Shown here: positions 12,313 to 23,472 of the stretch, in pieces
Position numbering within the stretch: position 1 is the first letter of the stretch
Layout of the letters: every line of letters begins with the position of its first letter
From: Zea mays
Taxonomy: Eukaryota; Streptophyta; Magnoliopsida; Poales; Poaceae
DNA: 64,000 bases
Direction: 5' to 3'
Assembly (NCBI RefSeq): GCF_902167145.1
Contig: NC_050104.1
Location: 14,344,001 to 14,408,000, forward strand
Translations under genes and position numbers: made by a program
Notes under the pieces: model-generated
Databases searched by the model: none
Seen by the model: the letters and a program-made list of their open reading frames with translations, nothing else
Told to the model about the DNA's origin: nothing

Positions 12313-13564
12313 TGAGAGAACCTAGAGGGGGGGGGGGTGAATAGGTGATCCTGTAAAAACTTAAACTTATATCCACAAAACTTGATTAGGCGTTAGCACA
12401 GTTTATGCCAAGTGGCTAGAGAGGAGTCAAAACACAATAACCACAAGAATCCAATCACAGAGATGACACAGTGGTTATCCCGTGGTTCGGCCAAGTACAA
12501 AACTTGCCTACTCCACGTTGTGGCGTCCCAACGGACGAGAGTTGCACTCAACTCCTCTCAAGTGATCCAATGATCAACTTGAATACCACGGTGTTCTTGC
12601 TTTTCTTTTCTCAATCCCGTTTGCGAGGAATCTCCACAACTTGGAGCCTCTCGCCCTTACAAAAGATGTTCACAGAGAATCACAGAGCAAGGGAGGGATT
12701 AGCAACTCACACACGACACAAAGATCACAGCGAATACGCACACACAAGACCCAGACTTGAGCTCAAAAGACTAGCACACTAGAACGGAGCTCAAATCACT
12801 AGAATGTCGAACAAGTGCGCGAGATTGATGTGTGAGTGATCAAGAGTGCTCAAGGAATGCTTGGTGTACTCCTCCATGCGCCTAGGGGTCCCTTTTATAG
12901 CCCCAAGGCAGCTAGGAGCCGTTGAGAGCACATCTGGAAGGCTATTCTTGCCTTCTGTCGTCGGGCGCACCGGACAGTCCGGTGCACACCGGACAGTGTC
13001 CGGTGCCCGATTCCTTTCCTTAAATGGCGAAGCCGACCGTTGCCGACCGTTGCAGATCTGACGCACCGGACAGTCCGGTGCACACCGGACAGTCCGGTGC
13101 TTCCTTCCGACCGTTGGCTGGGCCACGTGTCGCGCGCCGATCGCGCGGCCGACCGTTGGCCCGGCCGACCGTTGGCTCACCGGACAGTCCGGTGCACACC
13201 GGACAGTCCGGTGAATTTTAGCCGAAGTCGCCGGAGAAAAACCCGAGAGCGGCTGGTTTGCGCTGCGCTGGTCTGGCGCACCGGACACTGTCCGGTGCAC
13301 ACCGGACAGTCCGGTGCCCCAGCCCGAAGCAGCCTTTGGCTGTACACAGCCACTCTCCACTTCTTTTCTTTTCTTCTTTCTCCTGTTTCTAACACTTAGA
13401 CAAAATGTTAGTACACAAAACTAATGTACTAAGGCTTAGAAACATACCTTTACTTGTGATTTACACTTTGTTCATCCATGAGCATATTTTCACATTTAAG
13501 CCCTTGTGTTTGCACTCAATCACCAAAATACTTAGAAATGGCCCAAGGGCACATTTCCCTTTCA
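12313..13564 (-). repeat. Sirevirus 5' LTR (1252 bp)
   Basis: Matches 4624-5853 almost completely. It carries the TATA box CTATAAAAGGG on the minus strand at 12891-12901, which should drive gag-pol transcription leftward. A poly-C/G run near 12327-12336 and one extra GGACAGTCCGGTG unit near 13080 account for the length difference. Confidence 0.92.
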
Positions 13565-14814
13565 ACACCCCGCGCGGCAGCGGTATTCTCGCCGGAGCAA
13601 CGCGAGCCAGCGCCCAGGTGTCCCAAACGCGAATTCAACCGGTGCTAAACAAGAAATAGGGAAGCACGAACTTCCTAGATGAGTTCTTACCGTCAGTATC
13701 GCAGCCATACGTTCGATCCACAGCTCAGGGCGGGTCAGCGGCAATGTTGGGTCTCCAACGAGCGATTCACGTGCCCCCGGCCACGAATCACCCCCAACCT
13801 GGACACGAGCGCGATACTGGAGGTGCAGTGGCACTTTGTGGCTAATCCTCAACTCTGGTTTGAGTACCGAGCAGCACCGCATGGCAGGCATCAGCAGCGA
13901 CGCACATCGTCTGGATTCCGCCGCGCACAGCGAGGGTGTTCACCGCTTGGTCTTTCCCATGGCTGGGTTCCACAGCCTAGGAGATGGTCACTGGTGGCTG
14001 GTTCCAGAGGCCGGAGCGCGCTGTAGCCCGAAGGATGGTGGCGACATCCCCCGCACCTCATTCTCTCCGTGCGCGATCTCAAAATCTGCGGCGTTGGTTC
14101 ATCGGTTTTGCGGCTCGAGCATGCTTGATCGAGGGAGGGGGAACCTGACCTGGATTATATAGGGGTTCGTACACCAAATCCCAACAACCCCACGCACCGG
14201 ACGAGCCCGCAGTTTTCCCGGCAATTTCGGAAACGCAGCACTGTGAAAGGGGATTTACTGGAAAGGGGATAAGCCTGACTTGCGGGGTCCACAAAGCAGT
14301 CACTAGACACGCACGTGGATTGAGCTGAGAAACTGGCGAGCTCGGCCCGCCTGTCAGCGCGGTGTGCCAGCGGCTGTAACTTAGGCCACGGCGTGGAAGT
14401 GGTGCTGGGCCAGACCGCATTCGGCCCAGGCCGAGGTAAGCTTTCTCTTTCTTTCTTTCTTTTTTATTCCTATTTCTATTTTCAATTTCTAAGTTTCAGA
14501 TTCAACTCAAATAGAGTTCAAGTTTTAAGTAAATTTAAATGCACAGTACAAACACTCGGAATGGATGCGAAGTTTCTTTTACATATTTATTTATTACTTA
14601 CATTAGTAAATGCTTCTAAATATAATATTGATGAAAGGGATATTTACTCAAATAAATAGGAAATCTTTCTATTACTTCTTTTCTAAGTTAATTCTTAGTT
14701 TCAAAATTCAGTCCCCAAGATTCAAACCTCAAGTATAATTTGAGATATCTTACTTTACTGTTTTAATTTCTTTACTTATTTATTTTTGCCTAATACAAAT
14801 TTTTGGGCTTTACA

Positions 14815-15992
14815 AATCCTACCCCCCTTAACAAAAATCTCGTCCCCGAGATTTGTAAGAAAAGGGATATAAAAGAATTGGTTTGTGATTTTAGCCTTTA
14901 CTTTCTAATTCATTCAAAAATTCAGAGTCTTACATTTTTTTAGTCCATAGTGGGTGATTAGGAGAGCGTAGGTACAATAATATATTATGTAGGATAAAAT
15001 GTGGGTAGGTCAGGGCAAGAATAGCCTGGGGCAAGACAGTTTATGGTGAGAAAGGACTCCTTGTTGGGTGGTCATGCCTCTGATGATCGAGTTTGACTTC
15101 TCTTCTTTCTTGACGAGGTTGATCCTTTTCCTTTTCCAATCTTGCTCTTTGGTGTCTCTATCCGGGATTGGGACAAGAGGCTAAGATAGATCTGTTATGT
15201 AAGTCAAGTTGTTGGGTATGGCCTTATCTTGTACCAGCATTAAGTAACTTACTCTAGATTAGATCATAATAGATTAGACAGAAGCTAGATTAGATTGGAT
15301 ATGACTAGATTAGACTAGTTAAAATCTAAATAAATTTTTTTTGGATTAGCTTATGGTTGTTATTCTAGAGTGGGATAAATATGCTGATTAGGGCAAGATG
15401 GATCCATAAGAATAAGGTAGAATCTTTTGAGGTTAGTTAGATCTATTAGGATGAGATAAAATCTTTTCAAGATAAGATGAGAATCTATTTTTTTAGGATA
15501 AGATGGATCTTATGAGTGTAGGATAGACTTTTTCAAGATAAGATGGATTTTGCTAGGCTAGATTCTTTGATGAGAACTAACCTAGTTCATTTAGATATTT
15601 TTATAACCGTTTTTTTTTCTATATGTATATGCAGATGTGATTGTGGACATTACTCCACAACCCATCACACTCAATCAAAGATCCAAATCATACAAGTATC
15701 ATAAGAACAAGCACTCAAGTGTATAGATACCTAAAAAAATAGTTTTATTTTTTTGTTCCTAAGAGTAGGTCTCCTATTCCTAAAGGTCACTTTAGGTACA
15801 GGATTTCAAAGTGTGAAATCCACATTTGTCTTTAGAAGGGAAAAGATAAGAATAATCAGAGTAAAGCGGAAAGAGATGAGAAAAGATTAAGAAAAGTTTA
15901 GAAAGAATCAGAGTAGCAAAGGTAAGTAGATAATGGTTGTCCAGTTCTATCTAGGTTTCGTCCTATAGTCAACATTCCTCTGATACCACTTC
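14815..15992 (-). other. Internal region of the non-autonomous element; no coding sequence
   Basis: This 1178-bp stretch holds the polypurine tract at its left end (minus strand AAGGGGGGTAGGA, 14816-14828) and the primer binding site at its right end. In between it is A/T rich and full of short degenerate GATTAGA and GATAAGATGG repeats (15240-15560). No ORF here resembles gag, pol or any known protein. The internal region is much shorter than either LTR, which is unusual. Confidence 0.85.
15977..15988 (-). promoter_or_regulatory. Primer binding site of the non-autonomous element
   Basis: The minus strand reads TGGTATCAGAGG four bases from the 5' LTR end at 15993. This is the complement of the initiator-Met tRNA 3' end and fixes the orientation as minus. 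Confidence 0.9.
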
Positions 15993-18900
15993 TGTCACAC
16001 CCGGATTTTAGGGGTCCAAAACCCGGGCGCGAACATAAACACCAGGTGTGCTGGGACCAAGTCTCACACATATGATGCATAGTGGCACAGGATCGAATGT
16101 CACATCTTTACTATATAACAGGAGTTCTGTACAAAAATAATTAGATAATTACATCATATGAGGAAACGATCCAGCAACCCAAAGTTGACTGGGAGACGAC
16201 GGCCTAGACCTCTCACGAACACATCGCAGCATCCTCCAAGCGCCTCATCCTGCGGTACCTGTTCTTGACCTGTGGGGGGGTGTGAGACAGCAAGAGTGAG
16301 CTCACATACGTTCATCGCTCAACAAGTTGTGGGGAATAATGTGCATGAACTCGCCAAAGGTGGGAGCTCACGTGAAGTGTAAGGCTTACCAAAGAGGATG
16401 GTTGAAGCTGAGCATTGCTTTTAAAGTTGGTCAAAATTTTATTAGCAATTACTAAGTATAAGTAAATACCAAACCCAGTTAAGTAGTAGAACAAAAGTAA
16501 TAACATCACCTGCGATGCAATGCATATGACAAATTGAGTTTAAGTTCCATAATTTAATCATGTGAGTGTCCGAGCCGCTCATGACCGTGAGCACGGCTAG
16601 TATTCCAGTTTTACACTCTGCAGAGGTTGCGCATCTTTACCCACAAGTCATGTTACCCATCTGCCAAGGGATCGCGACTTCCCATACACCTCTACCGAGG
16701 AGGCGAGGCAGGGTAACACTACGAGGCCTTTACAAAGTTCCACTAGCTTCAGAAAACCCGCTACAGTTTATAGGAAGCTCCAATGCAGGAATCCCTTGCA
16801 GGACCGCCATCGCAGCAAAATCCTCCCGAGGGCCTCCCTACACTGACCACTCCCCTACTGCCCTTGCCCCTTTCGGGTAAGGTAGTCTTCCACTAGCTTT
16901 CCTAATTAATCGGCCAAGGGTGTCCCATTAAACCCTTGTGGTAGCACTGTTTTCCCGGGTGGTTCTCCATTTTCCAATTAACATAATGATCTTATCATGA
17001 ACAATAATAATAAACAGATAATAAAAGTGTGATCATGAATAATGTATCTTCATACCCAAAACCACATAAAGCACTAGCAAGTACTACCTAGAAAGTTCAG
17101 TGGTAAACAAGGTATAAAGATAATCAAACTAGGGTAACCTATTGGGTCCCATCAAAATTAACCTATGCAGATCATTATGATTAATTAGAACATGAGTGGG
17201 TAAAAAGAAGTGATCAAGGGCACAACTTGCCTGGCACTTGAGATTCCAGGTACCAACTTGCTTTTCAGATGACACGTGACCTCGCTCTAGTCGTAGCAAT
17301 ACAAACAAACAGTGTATAGGCAAAATTAACATCACACCAAACATAAGAACAAACTGCATAATAAGATTCTACGCGTTGCTACAAGATCGTAGAAACAAGA
17401 ACTGCTAAATTCGAAGCTACGGTTATTAAGTTATGAATTTTCGAAATTATTTAGTGCTTAGAATAGATTAATCCTAATGAACAATTTTAACTCAAGTTTC
17501 ATGGCTAAATAGTGTTACTAGTTGATAGACAATATTAAAACAAAATTATTGCAACTAGAATGGGTCAATTCGGAGCTAAAATAGATTTTCTAGGAATTAC
17601 ACAAGTTCTAGAATTATTTTTGTGCTAGAAAAGTATTTTCTATATTGTTTTTCCTATTTTCTTAAGTCACTGGTCTGAGCGCATAAAATCCAGAGAGCTC
17701 GGGGGCTAATCCACAATTTATCCCGAGACTCAGTTTTCTGTATACTGGACGGCGGGTTATTTTCCATAAAACGCAGGGGCTCTTTAAGAAAAGTGCACTG
17801 CGAAGGGGTAAGATTTATTGTGAGCCGTTGAATTAGACACTAAGGGCCCAGATGAAATCCTCACTTTACCGAACCGGTATGTTTCTGTGATCCTAGGATC
17901 CGAGATCTACGGCTAACATCCCACGCCCGCGCTGGAAGGCCATGATCCAATCGTAGCCGTCCACAGTGAGATCAACAGCCCACACAACACCGCCCCACAT
18001 TCTAATCTTGACCCTTGGTCTGAGATGAACGGCTCAGAGGGCTTCTCCCACCTCGCGACCACGGCTGAGCAGAGACACCCCGCGCGGCAGCGGCATTCTC
18101 GCCGGAGCAACGCGAGCCAGCGCCCAGGTGTCCCAAACGCGAATTCAACCGGTGCTAAACAAGAAATAGGGAAGCACGAACTTCCTAGATGAGTTCTTAC
18201 CGTCAGTATCGCAGCCATACGTTCGATCCACAGCTCAGGGCGGGTCAGCGGCAATGTTGGGTCTCCAACGAGCGATTCACGTGCCCCCGGCCACGAATCA
18301 CCCCAACCTGGACACGAGCGCGATACTGGAGGTGCAGTGGCACTTTGTGGCTAATCCTCAACTCTGGTTTGAGTACCGAGCAGCACCGCATGGCAGGCAT
18401 CAGCAGCGACGCACATCGTCTGGATTCCGCCGCGCACAGCGAGGGTGTTCACCGCTTGGTCTTTCCCATGGCTGGGTTCCACAGCCTAGGAGATGGTCAC
18501 TGGTGGCTGGTTCCAGAGGCCGGAGCGCGCTGTAGCCCGAAGGATGGTGGCGACATCCCCCGCACCTCATTCTCTCCGTGCGCGATCTCAAAATCTGCGG
18601 CGTTGGTTCATCGGTTTTGCGGCTCGAGCATGCTTGATCGAGGGAGGGGGAACCTGACCTGGATTATATAGGGGTTCGTACACCAAATCCCAACAACCCC
18701 ACGCACCGGACGAGCCCGCAGTTTTCCCGGCAATTTCGGAAACGCAGCACTGTGAAAGGGGATTTACTGGAAAGGGGATAAGCCTGACTTGCGGGGTCCA
18801 CAAAGCAGTCACTAGACACGCACGCGGATTGAGCTGAGAAACTGGCGAGCTCGGCCCGCCTGTCAGCGCGGTGTGCCAGCGGCTGTAACTTAGGCCACGG

Positions 18901-19319
18901 CGTGGAAGTGGTGCTGGGCCAGACCGCATTCGGCCCAGGCCGAGGTAAGCTTTCTCTTTCTTTCTTTTTTATTCCTATTTCTATTTTCAATTTCTAAGTT
19001 TCAGATTCAACTCAAATAGAGTTCAAGTTTTAAGTAAATTTAAATGCACAGTACAAACACTCGGAATGGATGCGAAGTTTCTTTTACATATTTATTTATT
19101 ACTTACATTAGTAAATGCTTCTAAATATAATATTGATGAAAGGGATATTTACTCAAATAAATAGGAAATCTTTCTATTACTTCTTTTCTAAGTTAATTCT
19201 TAGTTTCAAAATTCAGTCCCCAAGATTCAAACCTCAAGTATAATTTGAGATATCTTACTTTACTGTTTTAATTTCTTTACTTATTTATTTTTGCCTAATA
19301 CAAATTTTTGGGCTTTACA
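15993..19319 (-). repeat. 5' LTR of the non-autonomous element (3327 bp)
   Basis: Uninterrupted LTR that shows what the left copy looked like before the Sirevirus landed. It starts TGTCACACCC and ends GGGCTTTACA on the plus strand. Several 60-160-codon ORFs in it are conserved in the other copy only because the whole LTR is; none resembles a known protein. Confidence 0.92.
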
Positions 19320-19352
19320 AATTAGCCGACGGCGTGCAATAGCAGTATTCAT
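19320..19352 (-). pseudogene. Start codon and first codons of the Harbinger transposase
   Basis: Minus-strand ATG at 19352 opens a frame MNTAIARRRLI that runs straight into the TSD copy at 19324-19320. If the 16.8-kb insertion and one TSD copy are removed, the frame continues without a break into 2524 and onward (AKAVVLVAVMSAW). This is the missing N terminus of the transposase annotated at 1211-2529. Confidence 0.85.
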
Positions 19353-20298
19353 TGCTAGAGTAATAAAATAGAAAAAATGTGATTAGAGGTCTAAGTTGGC
19401 TCAGATGTGTTGTGCTAGTTGCTAAAAAAGGAAATTCATAGAACATTGATATATAGCTCAGAGGCATATTAGCATCATAGAACATTGATCTATAGCTCAG
19501 AACATAACAGTTTTAACATAGTGATTGCTAGTTGCAAATATATGATAACAAATTCTTACACGAGCCACGGCTGCGACATACAAGAGATGCGCCACCCAGA
19601 GGCATTAAAACATCACATACCATTGATCGATAGCTCAGAGAGTAAGTATGAATATAATCAAAAGTAACCATAGAACTCAGCTCAACATCATTGAAATTAA
19701 AACCACGGCTGCGACATAGAAGAGATGCGCCACCCAGAGGTATTGAAGGATCACACACCAGCTCAAAATTATTTCTTTATACAAATTAAAGTAGCAAATA
19801 TATACTAGAACATAATAGTATGATCCAACAGAACATAATCATTGTAAAAACACCAAAACCATGTTTAAACAGTAAAACATATTCATTGTTTAGACAGTAA
19901 AAACAATACCAGATCATACATATGAATGTTCAAAATAGTTCAATACAATAACAAATCATGTTTAGACAGTAAAACTTGTTCTGTTCCCAGACATAATCAT
20001 TGTAAAAACACCAGAAACATGTTTAGACAGTAAAACATAATCATTGTTTAGACAGTAAAACATAAATGTTTAGGTAATCATTGTTCAGACAGTAAAACAT
20101 AAATGTTCAGGTAAACCTAAAGCCCTAATTTTTACTGATGATCCTACAAATCATCTGATCCCAGACATGATGTGCTCAGTTGCAATGATTTTACTGTCTA
20201 AACATGATTTACTATCTAAACATGATTTAGACAGTAAACATGATCCCAAACATGATTTGTTTAGACAGTAAACATGATCCCAGACATGATTTTGCTAG
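19353..20298 (-). other. Harbinger 5' untranslated/intronic region with short repeats
   Basis: No coding sequence is recognised. It holds imperfect repeats: AGAACATTGAT-TATAGCTCAG at about 19440 and 19478, a CCACGGCTGCGACATA..AGAGATGCGCCACCCAGAGG unit at about 19564 and 19702, and many scattered TTTAGACAGTAAAACAT copies (19860-20280). These are internal to the transposon, upstream of the transposase start. Confidence 0.6.
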
Positions 20299-21613
20299 TG
20301 AAAGTCGCCTAGAGGGGGGGGGTGAATAGGGCGAAACTGAAATTCTCAAAAAAATAATCACAACTACAAGCTGGGTTAGCGTTAGAAATATAATAGAGTC
20401 CGCGAGAGAGGGTGTAAAACAAATCGTAAGCGAATAATGAAGTGAGACACGCGGATTTGTTTTTCCGAGGTTCGGTTCTCGCAAACCTACTCCCCGTTGA
20501 GGAGGCCACAAAGGCCGGGTCTCTTTCAACCCTTACCCTCTCTCAAACGGTCCCTCGGACCGAGTGAGCTTTCTCTTCTCAATCACTTGGGACACAAAGT
20601 TCCCACAAGGATCACCACAAGATTGGTGTCTCTTGCCTCAATTACAAGTGAGTTTGATCGCAAGAAAGAATCAAGAAAGAAGAAAGCAATCCAAGCGCAA
20701 GAGCTCGAAAGAACACAAGCAAATCTCTCTCACTAGTTACTAAAGCTTTGTGTGGAATTTGGGAGAGGATTTGATCTCTTTGGTGTGTCTAGAATTGAAT
20801 GCTAGAGCTCTTGTAAGTGGTTGGAAGTATGAAAACTTGGATACCATGAATGGTGGGTGGTTGGGGGTATTTATAGCCCCAACCACCAAACTAGCCGTTT
20901 GGTGAGGCTGTCTGTTCGATGGCGCACCGGACAGTCCGGTGCACACCGGACATGTCCGGTGCGACAGCCACGTCACCAAAAGCCGTTGGGTTCGACCGTT
21001 GGAGTTCTGTCTTCTGGGCCCGCCTGGATGTCCGGTGGCGCACCGGACATGCACTGTAGATTGTCCGGTGCACCAGCATGGGCGTGCCTGACCTCTGCGC
21101 GTGCAGCGCGCGCATTTAATGCGTCGCAGGTAGCCGTTGGTGCCGAAATAGCCGTTGCCCCGTTGTTACACCGGATAGTCCGGTGTACACCGGACAGTCC
21201 GGTGAATTATAGCGGAGCAGTTGAAATGAATTCCCGAGGCTGGCGAGTTCCGGAGGCCGCTCTTCCTTGGAGCACCGAACACTGTCCGGTGTACACCGGA
21301 CAGTCCGGTGAATTTTAGCGGAGTCGCCTCTGGAATTTCCCGAAGGTGACGAGTTTGAAGTCGGAGTCCTCTGGTGCACCGGACATGTCCGGTGGCACAC
21401 CGGACAGTCCGGTGCGCCAGACCAGAGGTGCCTTCGGTTGCCTCTTGCTCCTTTGTTTGAACCCAATACTTGGTCTTTTTATTGGCTAAGTGTGAACCTT
21501 TAGCACCTGTATAACTTGTACACTAGAGCAAACTAGTTAGTCCAATTATTTGTGTTGGGCAATTCAACCACCAAAATTAATTAGGGACTAGGTGAAAGTC
21601 TAATTCCCTTTCA
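20299..21613 (-). mobile_element. Solo LTR of a Sirevirus-type Copia element (1315 bp)
   Basis: Bounded by TG at 20299 and CA at 21613 with a perfect 5-bp TSD GCTAG (20294-20298 and 21614-21618). On the minus strand it starts TGAAAGGGAATTAGAC, has a TATA box (CTATAAATACC, minus, about 20866-20876) and holds CACCGGAC/GTCCGGTG palindromes at 20920-21420. There is no second LTR or internal region, so unequal recombination between the two LTRs of a full element is the likely origin. The sequence differs from the LTRs of the neighbouring Sireviruses, so it is a separate family. Confidence 0.92.
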
Positions 21614-21618
21614 GCTAG

Positions 21619-21693
21619 TCTACAAATTATCTGATCCCAGACATGGAAGCGAAATGGGTGCATGCAACACCACAAGCATGGTACTTTGTAGCA
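21619..21693 (-). other. Harbinger fragment between two LTR insertions
   Basis: 75 bp of the Harbinger element, containing GAAATGGGTGCATGCAA and ATGGTACTTTG(T/C)AGCA motifs that recur at 28655-28672 and 28738-28754 beyond the next insertion. No coding sequence. Confidence 0.7.
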
Positions 21694-23391
21694 TGTAAGG
21701 AAAAATGGACCCCGGGCCATTTGGCTAAATGAGTTTTGGTGTTTGATGATTAACACAACCTGTGAACTAATGTGTTTGCTAGTGTTTATGTTTATAGTTC
21801 ACAGGATGCGAAGAGGATTGGACGAAGACACTGAGGATGCAACACCTCAAATGAAGACATAAAAAGAGCTTAGAAGTCCAAGACTCAAGACCAAAGGAGC
21901 CCAAGAATAAAATACAGAAGACCTAGAAGATGGGCTGTCAGCTGGCGCACCGGTGGCACACAGTTGGCTCACCGGTGGCGCACAGTTGGCGCACCGGTGG
22001 CACACAGTTGGCTCACTGGTGGCACACAGTTGGCGCACCGGTGGCACACAGTTGGCTCACCGGTGGCACACAGTTGGCGCACAGGACAGCCATCAGAGTT
22101 TTCTGAGAGAAGGCACCGGACTGTCCGGTGTGCACCGGACAGTCACTATTCACTGTCCGGTGCACCTAACGGCTAGCTCAGAACTAGCCGTTGGCTGCAC
22201 ACCGGTGGCACACAGTTGGCTCACCGTTGGCACACAGTTGGTGCACCGGACTGTCCGGTGTGTCAGAACTAGCCGTTGGCTGCACGGCGTTGGCGCACTG
22301 TTGGCGCACCGTTGGCTCACCGTTGGCGCACTGTTGGCACACAGTTGGCGCACCGTTGGCTGACAGGACTGTCCGGTGTGTCGGAACTAGCCGTTGGCTG
22401 CACAGCGTTGGCACACTGTTGGCGCACCGTTGGCGCACCGTTGGCTCACCGTTGGCGCACTGTTGGCACACAGTTGGCGCACCGTTGGCTGACAGGACTG
22501 TCCGGTGTGCCACCCTTACAACAGTCTGCTTTCCAACGGCTAGTTGAGTTGGGGCCTATATATACTTCATCCAATCAACCATTTGAAGGTGTGGGAGCCC
22601 AAGCAACATACCAAGACATATTATAGACATTTCCAAGTGCTCAAACACCCAAGTGCTTAATAGAATCACTCGGTGATTAGCGTAGGTGCTTTGCGAAGTG
22701 CTTAGGTTAGTTAGACCGCATTAGCGCTTGCTCTAGGTGAATCCTAGTTTGTTGAGTGAGTTTTGTAAAACCACACAACCCCTCGGCTCTTGCGTGAGTC
22801 GTTGTAATTGTACCGAGTGGGGCGAGAGTCTTGCGAGACCGTGACAACCGCGTTTGTGTCACGGCCGCCACCGTGTACCGGAGGGAACGAGACCCGCGGC
22901 GTTTCGGCCGGAAGCTCGATAGTGGAGACGGCGGGGAGCGTCCGAGAGGAGCCGGAAGCGGAGCACCACTTGCGCGTGGAGAAGGCCCGCGGCTCTCTAC
23001 GGAGTTACTCGACCGAGGTGCTTGGCCCTCGCGTGGGCTTCCCTTCGCGTAGGGGCACCAACGAGGATTAGTCGGGACCTTGCACGGTTCCGGATACCTC
23101 GGTAAAAATATCGGCGTCATCCACGAGAGTTTGCTTCTCTACTTTGCTTTTTAAGTTTCCGCATTAATATTAAGCATTTAAGTTTCAATCTTGTATTCAT
23201 ACATATCTAGTGTAGATTGAAACTTAGCCTTTGCGGTAGAGATAGCAACACTTAGACAAAACCTAGTTTGCACATTCTAGTTTGTCTATTTGCATAGGTT
23301 TTGCTCTAGGGATTTAATTGTGGCCTAGTTTAGCGAAAGTTTTAGAAGTCCTAATTCACCCCCCCCTCTTAGGCGTCACCCGTTTCCTACA
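21694..23391 (+). repeat. 5' LTR of the gag-only Sirevirus-like element
   Basis: 1698-bp LTR. It has a TATA box CTATATATAC at 22557-22566 and two large arrays of TTGGC(G/T)CAC(C/A) repeats (21938-22085 and 22190-22500) with GGACTGTCCGG palindromes between them. It ends CCCCCCCTCTTAGGCGTCACCCGTTTCCTACA. Confidence 0.92.
21938..22500. repeat. Array of GTTGGCNCACNG repeats in the LTR
   Basis: About two dozen copies of an 11-bp core (for example TTGGCTCACCG, TTGGCGCACAG, TGGCACACAGT) are strung together, interrupted by palindromes GGACTGTCCGGTG and by CTAGCCGTTGGCTGCAC. The same array with unit gains and losses is in the right LTR (27154-27720). Because the unit pair is close to a multiple of three, the array gives long spurious ORFs on both strands. 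Confidence 0.88.
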
Positions 23392-23406
23392 AGTGGTATC
23401 AGAGGC
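23392..23406 (+). promoter_or_regulatory. Primer binding site of the gag-only element
   Basis: AGTGGTATCAGAGGCC directly follows the 5' LTR end and matches the initiator-Met tRNA-type primer site. It shows plus orientation. Confidence 0.9.
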
Positions 23407-23472
23407 CGGTTTGGCTCATTTGAAACGCTTTAGCTTCACCGCTAAAAGAGCCGACGCTTTTTGGAGGAAGGG

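Larger units (their letters stand above)
4624..13564 (-). mobile_element. Complete Sirevirus (Ty1/Copia, Ji/Opie group) with gag and pol
   Basis: Full element of 8.94 kb on the minus strand with LTRs at 12313-13564 (5') and 4624-5853 (3'), a perfect TSD ACACC (4619-4623 and 13565-13569), a primer site TTGGTATCGGA next to the 5' LTR, and a purine tract AAAAAGGGGGAGAT next to the 3' LTR. Gag and pol reading frames are both long and uninterrupted. The LTRs differ by very few substitutions plus one roughly 20-bp palindrome unit, so the insertion is recent. The Ji/Opie assignment rests on the LTR start TGAAAGGGAAATGTG and the repeated GGACAGTCC palindromes. Confidence 0.92.
2530..14814 (-). repeat. 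3' LTR of the non-autonomous element, split by a Sirevirus
   Basis: LTR segments 2530-4623 and 13570-14814, together about 3.34 kb, match 15993-19319. I saw about ten single-base differences by eye (for example at 2810-2824 a G-run length change, and single substitutions near 3150, 3480 and 4275). The Sirevirus at 4624-13564 plus its duplicated ACACC explains the interruption. Confidence 0.9.
2530..19319 (-). mobile_element. Non-autonomous LTR retrotransposon (Tekay-like Gypsy derivative), 16.8 kb with nested Sirevirus
   Basis: Two near-identical LTRs of about 3.3 kb, starting TGTCACACCC and ending GGGCTTTACA on the plus strand, flank an internal region of only 1178 bp (14815-15992). A primer binding site TGGTATCAGAGG (minus strand) abuts the right LTR and a purine tract AAGGGGGGTAGGA (minus strand) abuts the left LTR, so the element reads on the minus strand. 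The 5-bp TSD AATTA is perfect. No gag or pol is encoded, so it must move with proteins supplied in trans. The long LTRs and the purine-tract region resemble Tekay/Del chromoviruses; that family name is my inference. Without the nested Sirevirus it would be about 7.8 kb. Confidence 0.88.

Noticed and set aside
21938..22513. Long ORFs on both strands rich in His-Arg-Trp and Gln-Cys-Ala
   Set aside because: They translate an 11-bp LTR repeat array, occur on both strands and recur in the other LTR with shifted lengths. Not genes.
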